Shown here piece by piece: positions 36,401-45,400 of a stretch of DNA of 64,000 nucleotides. The DNA is from Unio delphinus. Lineage: Eukaryota > Mollusca > Bivalvia > Unionida > Unionidae. The stretch covers positions 17,213,501-17,277,500 of the forward strand of contig JAQISU010000155.1 of the NCBI GenBank assembly GCA_029339505.1, read 5' to 3'. Position 1 is the stretch's first letter. Each line of letters begins with the position of its first letter. Below the pieces are notes generated by a model, which was given only the letters and a program-made list of their open reading frames with translations, did not search any database and was not told the origin of the DNA. A program made the position numbers and the translations under genes.

Positions 36401-39400
36401 TTTCTAAAAAAAAATATAATTTTAGTTGTAGTCCTTTTCCACACAAGCCGAAACAGTTCTTATCGTCCTTTCTTATGGTTTTGTAATGTAGTCATTTTAT
36501 TCATATGTCTTATTTCACTCTGTTCAGTTGCATTTAAGTTTTTTTTACTTAATTATCTTAATAGTAGTGCTAAAAAAATCTGATAACCTGATGCATGTGT
36601 CCCTTTAAATTTTAGATTGGGCCTGCCCTGTATTTTGTGTGACGTGCCCATTGGGCTTGTCGAAGAAAATTTACATTGCCTGACGAAACTTTGATTGCAA
36701 TGCTGAATGTTTAAATATATTTTCAAGATATCGACACACCTGCTATAACATGGCACAATCTGAAACAGATCACCACTATCCTACAAGAAATTGAGATCTA
36801 ATTTTAATCAGATTGAAGATTGTGTAATGCTGAAAATACAATTTTGTAGTCCCAAACCCCCTGATATGGTCGTGTTTCAAGAAAATACAAATTTTAAAAA
36901 TCTTTTTAAAAAAAAAAATATCCCTAAAACAAAAATTAGAAAACATCACTTTTGGTATATGTCTGTTACATGTAGCATGTATAATGAAACTATCTCTAGG
37001 GCAGTTTAAATGGGAACAATTTAAGGCAATGAGGTCAGTTATAAACCACTCCATTTAACATATTACTGAATTGACTGACAATTGCTAGTGAGATTTGTTT
37101 GAAAGATGCAGTGGGTTAGCTCATTGTGGTAATTTGCATAGATAGGATCAGCAAGTGGAACTACCCATGATAGGTAATGCAGAGATGCTAGATCATGGAT
37201 GGCCAACCCGTGGGCCATGTGTGGCCCACTGGGTGTCAACTTGTGGCCCGCAGAGCTGTGTCATATGCATAATTTTTTTTTTCTTTTAGTATACATAAAA
37301 CCACCAAAAGAATATTCCATCATGCGTAGTTCGTATCATATCCCATCTATGGAAGTATCTCAGTACTGTACATTGATTAAACTATCGTGACAATTTCTTC
37401 TATATTCGTGTTAAGAAACAATCACAACGTTGAGCTGATTTTAAAAAGCACACGCGCCGATCTTGTGTGGATAGCTGTGAGCATGGATGTGCATTGCAAT
37501 ATGCGGGGTGGGATTCGTCGTGCGAACGCCAGCAGTGTTGCAACACTGAGCACCAGCCAATTTGCGGCAAGCTCGCAACACTGTCAGGAGTGTGGTCGCT
37601 TCCTTTGTGTGCGTTATATCATCACGTGCCTCGTGAGATTTTGCGATTGACATTTAAATAAGAATTCAAGCTGCTATAACAAAGTATCCTGTCTACAATA
37701 TCGAGTCCTGTCTACTTTTTTAAGTGCAGTGAAGGTAAGCAAACCCAGCTTTTTTTAAAAAAAATTAATCTATGATGCTTGGCTTTAATTTTGTAGATTT
37801 ATTTCTCTTTTTTGTGTTTGTGTGTGTGTGTGTGTTTAATTATGGGTATCTAACCAAATTACTAACCATGCTGAACACTGGCTTTTGTCTGGGTACCTAC
37901 TTTTAAGTTTATTAGTACAAAAAAATACAAGGCCTTTCTTTAGTATTTTACTTTATTTACATACTATATTTTTAATTTACTAATGAATTAGTCCAAATGG
38001 TATACTTATGGCATTACAGATTTTTACAATGCGCCACAAGCACCTCATCATTTGTCAGAAAGCTATGTATTACTGATGGCATTTTATTTATTTGTTTAGT
38101 TAAAAACGAAGACCCACAATGGCGTCAAGTAGTAAAGACATTGGACCAAAGAAGAGAAGAGTCACAGAAGAATTGAGAAGTATTCAAGACAGATGGACTA
38201 TAATTTTTTTTTGTGGAATTTAAAACAAAGCCCATATGCTTGATATGCAATAATTCTGTTTCTGTCTTGAAAGAGTATAACATTAAATGGCATGCAAATA
38301 AGTTTGATAAGTACAAAGGGCAATTTCGACAAGACCAAGTAAATGACTTAAAAAGAAAACTTTCTGCACAATGTCAGATATTTACTAATGCAGCTCAAGA
38401 GTCAACATGCTATGTAAAAGCTAGTTATGCAGTAGCCATGATACTAGCAAAAAAATCATAGCCAAATTCAGATGGTGAAATGGTTAAGGAATGTTTGGAG
38501 AGTGTCGTTGAAATTCTGTGTCCAGAAAAGAAAAAGGATTTCTCAAAAATATGCCTGTCTCGGCAAACTTTTACTAGGCATGTGGACGACATTGGAAAAC
38601 ATATTGAAGATAATTTGAAAAATCGAGCAACCGAGTTCATATTTTATGCTCTAGCATTGGATGAAAGCACAAATATAACATATACCGCCCAAGTGGCTAT
38701 TTTTATCAGGGGTGTTGATGCCCATTTTAACAAAACGGAAGAATTAGCGGCACTGTATCATCTTAAGAACACTACTTGCTCACGAGATTTGTTAGGAACA
38801 GTTACATCGACATTGAATCGCATTTTGTTACAACTCAACAACCTATCGGGCTTAACAACACATGGTGCTCCAGCAATTATTGGGAAACACAAAGGTTTAG
38901 TAAAATTGATTGAAAATGAGGCCTGCAAAGTTGGTAATACTTTGCTGCTAAATTTTCATTGCATTATTCATCAGGAGAATTTATGTTCCAAATCCCTTAA
39001 AATGGACCATATCATGAAGGTGGTCATCAAAACTGAACTTTATTAAGTTGAAGGGGTTGAATCACCGTCAGTTCCAAGAATTTCTCAAGTCTTTGGATTC
39101 AGGGTATAATGACGTTACATTTTATGCAGAAGTAAGATGGCTGACCCATGCCAAAATCTTGAAAAGAGTGTTTAATTTGAAGCAAGAAATACAATCATTC
39201 TTCGCAAGCAAGTCAAAAAGTATCCTATAGTTTGAAGACAAGGAGTGGGTTTGCGACTTTTCGTTTCTGGTCGATATAGTTAGCCACCAAAATGATGTTA
39301 ATACTCATCTACAAGGGAAAGATCAACTAACTAATAACATGTATGATCTTATTTCCACATTCCAAATGAAACTTGGGCTTTGGGAACAACAGTTAAGGAC

Positions 39401-42400
39401 AAAAATCTTCACTCACTTTCCTACATTGTTATTGCAACCAGACGTCACACAGGGGGCGGCGGATAAATACGCTTCGTTGATATCCGACTTGAACCTTGAA
39501 TTTGAAAATCGATTTCAAGATTTTAAAAGTATCGTGTGTCTTTTGCTGCATTTGCAACGCCATTCTCCGTAGACCTGAATTTATTACCAGAAATTTTACA
39601 AATGGAACATTGTGAAATGTGTTGTGATGCACAGTTAAAGGAGAAATTCCATCAGGTTGTTTTTGGAAGAGTTTTACAAAACATATTTGGACAAGGAGAA
39701 ATATCCTGCATTTTACAAACATGCTCTATCGATGATTTCGCTATTTGGAAACACTTACATGTGTGAACAGCTTTTTAGTCGGATGAAGCATATCAAATCC
39801 CAAGTGAGAACACGAATCACTGATGTGCATTTGGAAAACTGTTTGCGTGTAGCAACAACCTCATTAGTCCGAGTTTCCTCTGACCATTTCTACCCCATTT
39901 TTTTATATTTGGACATTCATGTTGGGGTGTAGGGTCAGAGCGCATCTCGTCTATCAGCAGATTAAAGACATAACGAATGCTATGTTCACGATTTTTTAGA
40001 AAATAAATCATATTGAATTCCTAATGATTTCAATCAGGAATATCTCGATGAAAGATATGTTAAGTTTGCTGGGCAGGCACGTAATCGGCTACCCCATGCC
40101 TACACCAGACGGTGTCTGCGAATTCCAACCTTTTGATAGGGAATGCGCTCTGACCCTACACCCCAACATGAATGTCCAAATATCAAAAAATGGGGTGGAA
40201 AGGGTCAGAGGAAACTCTGACTACAACCTCAGTCGATATCGATTGATGCACTTTGTTCTGCCAAACAAAATCAGACATCTCACTAAAAAAATATTTTTTA
40301 TATTGTTTTGTTTAGTTTTTATTATTTTGTTTTTAATTGCCTAACTCTAATCTAATAAATATGTTTGATTCTCGGTTTTGTTATATTTTCTTCAAAAATA
40401 TAAAATATATTTCTTGTTTGCTTTGAATAATAAAAAAATTTGGCTGTACAGCCCGGTAGGAAATCTCATTTCTAAAATCTGGCTCGGCTGCTGAAAGGGT
40501 TGGCCACCCATCTGCTAGATGCATGTACAAGAACAAAAGTTATATATTTCTGCCTTGAATGAGAATTTTTAAGCCATACATATTGTATTTTTGACAAGGT
40601 TGTTAACATCAGCATTCATTTCTTTAAAGTTGGATTTTACTGCATATATATAATGCAAAGCATTGTCATTTCAGTTATCAGAATGGTGTTCAAGTGTAAT
40701 TCATTTTTGAAGCCAATATAGGAAGCAAATTAGCAATCAGCAAAGCCCAACAAAGTTAAATTTCAGAACTCTTGGTTGACAGTTCTACTCTGTGAAGCAC
40801 GCCAGTTTTATCAATAAATACTAATGACACTTGCATTACCTTCAAATCCTTTTGAACCCTATTGAATTTATATTTGAATTGTAGCTATTGCAACTTTGTG
40901 TGACAATTTTAAAAAGAGGAAGTTTTGGGCATGTGGAAATTGGAGTCTGTACTTGTGGAATTTCAGTCAGGGCTGGTAGTTTATTTCAGTCACCAGCCAA
41001 GAGCCTATGTATTAAAAAAAAATCTTAGCACACTGAATAGGGATAACAATTTCACAATGCACCATTTTTTTAGAAGTAATTTCATAAGTAACAGCAGTGT
41101 CTGTCCAAATCTTTACAAACTATTGGATCACAAAATAATGTTCGCTTGACATTATCCATGGATGAAATGCATTTGCAATGTATTTAATTAGTTGTCTACA
41201 ACATGTACTGTAACAGTTTTTTTTACCCAATATCGGTCATCTATTGTGTAGATACAGCATTACAAAGTTGGTGTTGGTTATTACTCATCAAATTTGCTTT
41301 AAAAGGCCCCAAAGGGTAGAAAAATGCAAAAGTATATTCCAGAATTTACTTTTTGAGAACCTTGACAAGAATTGGTTCCTAGGAAGTTATTATAGTCCCC
41401 TAGTACATGTACTTTACTTCGGTTGTCTTATCAACATTTTGATCCTTTGACAGTGCTCATACGTAGCTAAGTAACCATTTACCACATCCCTAATCACCTC
41501 GGAAACGAGACCACTCTGCAAAAGTAGCAAACATCTGATTCATTTGTATTCCCTATATGAATGAGCAAATTTGTGCTCTGTAGTTAAACTGCTAAGACCT
41601 TGTTTAACTTAATCATTCAGTGGTCTTAACTCAGGTTCTACAGTAGTTAGCTTCTCCTGTACTGGTTGACAAGTTTGGTCCATCAGAAATGCTCATTATT
41701 TGCTGAGTACTTATTTTCAAGTGCTCTGTGCTTTAATTTTTCCGTAGGTGTCCCAGTTAATGGACCGGTTTGAGCAGCAGTTTGAGAACCTGGATGTTCA
41801 GTCACAGGTGATGGAGGACACCATGGGTAAGACATCTACATTAACCACCCCACAGCATGAAGTTGAAGGCTTGATGCAGCAGGTGGCCGATGAAGCAGGG
41901 TTAGTATTAAACATTCCTCTTTACTCATCGGGTTGTTAAAGGAGATCTGCAATGTAGCCTGCATTAGTGTTGTGAGACAAAGGCATAAGTTTTTTTTTGC
42001 AGATATGTTTTTGTGACACAAATGCAGTGGTGAAATATCAATGCATAAATGCAGGTAAAATACCTGTTTTCACAGAACACTTGTTGAAGACCAGCCATTT
42101 TAAAAGACCACAATCTTGCCTTGATTTACACTTTTATGTTTAAGTCATCCCAAGTATTAATGTTGAATCAAGTTAATGGTTGGTTGGTCGGTTGGTTGAT
42201 TGGGATTATTAACATAGCTTTAACAATATTTCAGTCATATCGCTACAATGTCTGCAGTGAGGCAGTTTATAGTGATATCTAGCACTGGGGCATTATGCCA
42301 CAGACATGTAGCAAATGTCCCACCCAGTCACATTATCCTGACAACAGGCCAACCATTCCTAATTCTAACCTCTTAATGCTGAGCACCAAGCGAGGTAGCT

Positions 42401-45400
42401 GTTAATACTGTTTTTGTAAGTCTTTGGTATGACTCGGCCTGGACTTAAACCCACGATCTCCTGCTTCCGAGGCGGATGCTCTGACCACAACACCACTGGA
42501 GCGGTGAGAATCAAGTTATTGAATTAAAGAACTAAATGATGATGAAAACATGACATTTGACATCATGGGTTTCAATTTGAATTAATCTTTCTTGAAAATG
42601 AAGAGAAAAAATATAAATAAAAAATAAGTTAGATGCATATACAGCAGAGATCCTACACTTTGATGGCTCTAGATGAACATTTTTTCATGAAAGTGAATGT
42701 GGAGGCCATATAGCTGTGAAATTATAATATGAAAACATTAAAAGTAGGTTGAGGCAAAAAAGAAAACATTCATATGCCTAATTATTACTTACAGGGTAAA
42801 ACAAATCCCATAAATTGGTGTTCTGGACTATTCATTTTCAAAGTTTGAAAAGTCAGTTTCCAAGCCACTAATCTGAAACAAGTATTTTTATTTTATTTTA
42901 GAAAAGACAGACAAGTTTTTTTTAATGATTAATCACTTTATCTATATTAGGTCATTCATGCAATGTGGGTTTACTCTGTATGTTTGATTCAACCCCTCTC
43001 TATGTATACACTTTCATCCTGAATCACACATATTGGTGGTAATTGACAACTGTCACATGTTCTATTACTGCTTGACTACATATTTATTTGACTAATCAAA
43101 ACACGCATATCCAAACAAAGATGGCATGATTATATAGCTGCAGTGTTTAAGCAGATTTGTTGTATTGTGTTTACTTAACTCAGATTTTAATTCACTGAGT
43201 CAATCTTTTAAATTAATGAAATGTACCTTGCTGTGTGTCAGTTTCTTTATGAACTGAATAATAATTGTAGTGATTCTTTAATTTTATCAAGTGAATTAGC
43301 TTATGTGTGCAATATTATATTTGATAATGAGGAAGATTTTGAGAAGGTTAATCCATGTGAAAATGAAAGGATAATTAGACAAGAATCTTTGGCACCAAAA
43401 AGTGTTAAATATGACACTACTAAGAGATGAATTTTCAACTGCATTTGGTTGATTGTTATCCCTGGCTTGATGGTATTGACTTGTAAGGAAAGATGTTTTG
43501 TATTGATAGCAGACAATATCCCTCAAAGATAAACAATGGAAATTCAACCATTATATTTGTCAGTGGAACTGACCAATTCATGTATTTTGAACCAGTTAAA
43601 TAGACCTGAGCTTAAGGATATCAGATCAGACACATCCATGATCTGTTGGCTTAGTGCTGGTCCAGGTGGAAGACATGTACTTGGACACTTTTCATATCCA
43701 GCAGCTGAAACAAATATACTTGTGTTAACCAATGTATAAGATCAATCAGTGATTTTTAAAATTATATTTTTCAAAGAATGATTTTGTTATAAGCTATTTG
43801 TAATATGCTTTACTTGCAACAATTTTAAAGTGTATAAATCTAATAAAAACTTTGCAAGTGAAAAGTGAGTTAATTTTTCAAAACAAATTGTCCTGGACAA
43901 GTTGATGAAAACAATTTTGATAAGCCCTAATATATACAAAATGTTTGGTTCAGAATTTGATGTTGCATTGGTTTCATTCTCCTTCAGTGATGAATTGGCT
44001 TCCTTTGAAACCGATTATTTATATATAAAAAATTCTTTCAGAAAACCATGCTATTAGGTATGGAATTAGTTTGAAAATTTATGCTTGTTCCTTTAAAAAT
44101 CCTGGTTGTCCAGCAGATTTTTCTGGATGCCTGGTAAACTGAAGCAGTTTTCCCCAAGATTAAGTTTGTTTTGGTAATTAGTATTTTTCCCATTTGTTTA
44201 TAGAATCTATTGCCACAAAACGCAGGGCAAAAGAGATATGAATGCATATCCCCATAACCTTATATTTAAATTTTTGCCTGAATTGCTGCAGATACTGTGC
44301 CAATCCTTGACATGTGGTTTGTGTTGCATTGTGTCAGCACAATTGGGAAAAACATAATTGCCAAACAAGCTTAGTTAGCAACACAGATCTGTCATTGCAA
44401 TGATTGCCAGTCAATCAGATTTTCTATTTGTTCTATAAGTTAATCCTAACAGCTGTGTATACCCAGATATAACTGTCCATTATGTGATTGCCAATCTGGA
44501 ATTGCAGTTTGCAGTTGGACTTGAATTTTAAGCAGGCATATTCAATAAGCAATAAACTGCCTTAAACATTGTAAATACCCTTCATACCCAAAGGCTTTGA
44601 GGACCTCTCATACCAAAACATTGATGACCCCCCCCTCCCCCCTCCCATACCCAAACATTGTGAGGATCCCTAATAACCAAACACTTCAAGGACGATTTAT
44701 ACCTAGACATTGTGAAGACCATTCATACCCAGACATTGTAGGAACCCTTGATTCCCAAGCACTGTGAGGACCCTTCATACCCAAACATTTGTGTAAGGAC
44801 CCTTCATACCTAAACATAATGAGGGATCTTCTTTCTAGATTTATGCAGAAGTGAACCCATAACAAGTAATTACCATTCTAGGAGGATATTGTTTTGTTTA
44901 CCTGTAGTGGCTATATATATATATATCTCACTCATTAATCCATATTTTCATTGTTTATCTTTCTCACACATTTAGGTTGGAGTTGAACATGGATCTACCC
45001 TCAGCCCAGACTTCTACAGTTGGAACAACTACATCGCAAGCCTCACAGGAACAGGTAAGATCATTGAATATAATATGCAAAGAAAACCTTGATGCATTGG
45101 TTAATTTGCATGTGCATGACAACAATATCCACACACATATCATGCTTATGCCAAGAATAAGAACAAAATAATGTATATTCAGTTGAAATAAGTCTATTAC
45201 AGTGGGACCCCGCTATAACATGGTAGTTGGGAGCCATAGAATCCGACCGGGCTATGAACCGAACCGTGTTATAAGCAACCATGTACAATACCAACACATT
45301 TTTGGATTTAATTGGGGGGGGGGGGTACATAAAGACGGGTGCGAAAATGCATGGCACAATTACCATTTTTGATCAATATATATTAAATGAGAAAAACATT

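Larger units (their letters stand above)
37194..40512 (+). mobile_element. hAT DNA transposon (Charlie/GTF2IRD2-type), 3.3 kb, with 8-bp target duplication
   Basis: The left end CATGGATGGCCAACCC and the reverse complement of the right end GATGGGTGGCCAACCC agree at 14 of 16 positions. TGCTAGAT is repeated exactly on both sides (37186-37193 and 40513-40520), the 8-bp duplication expected for hAT. The 5' region is G+C-richer than its surroundings, has hAT-like 'gtggcccgc' words and a 16-bp palindrome cagtgttgcaacactg (37533-37548). The interior encodes a broken transposase (38119-39932) and, near the 3' end, a 75-bp inverted repeat. It is inserted in the sense orientation in CHMP1B intron 4. Confidence 0.93.
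35564..41747 (+). other. CHMP1B intron 4
   Basis: The largest CHMP1B intron (6.2 kb). More than half is the hAT element at 37194-40512. A dispersed repeat lies at 36568-36700; the rest appears unique. Confidence 0.65.
41900..44975 (+). other. CHMP1B intron 5
   Basis: Contains a SINE family B copy (42183-42510) and a roughly 27-bp array (44578-44825). Confidence 0.6.

Noticed and set aside
40024..40344. 106-codon plus-strand frame after the transposase
   Set aside because: Much of it is the antisense copy of the transposase end (right arm of the inverted repeat), followed by T-rich non-coding sequence.
43221..43430. 69-codon plus-strand frame in CHMP1B intron 5
   Set aside because: No recognisable domain, no flanking splice signals in a useful phase, and an intronic position.
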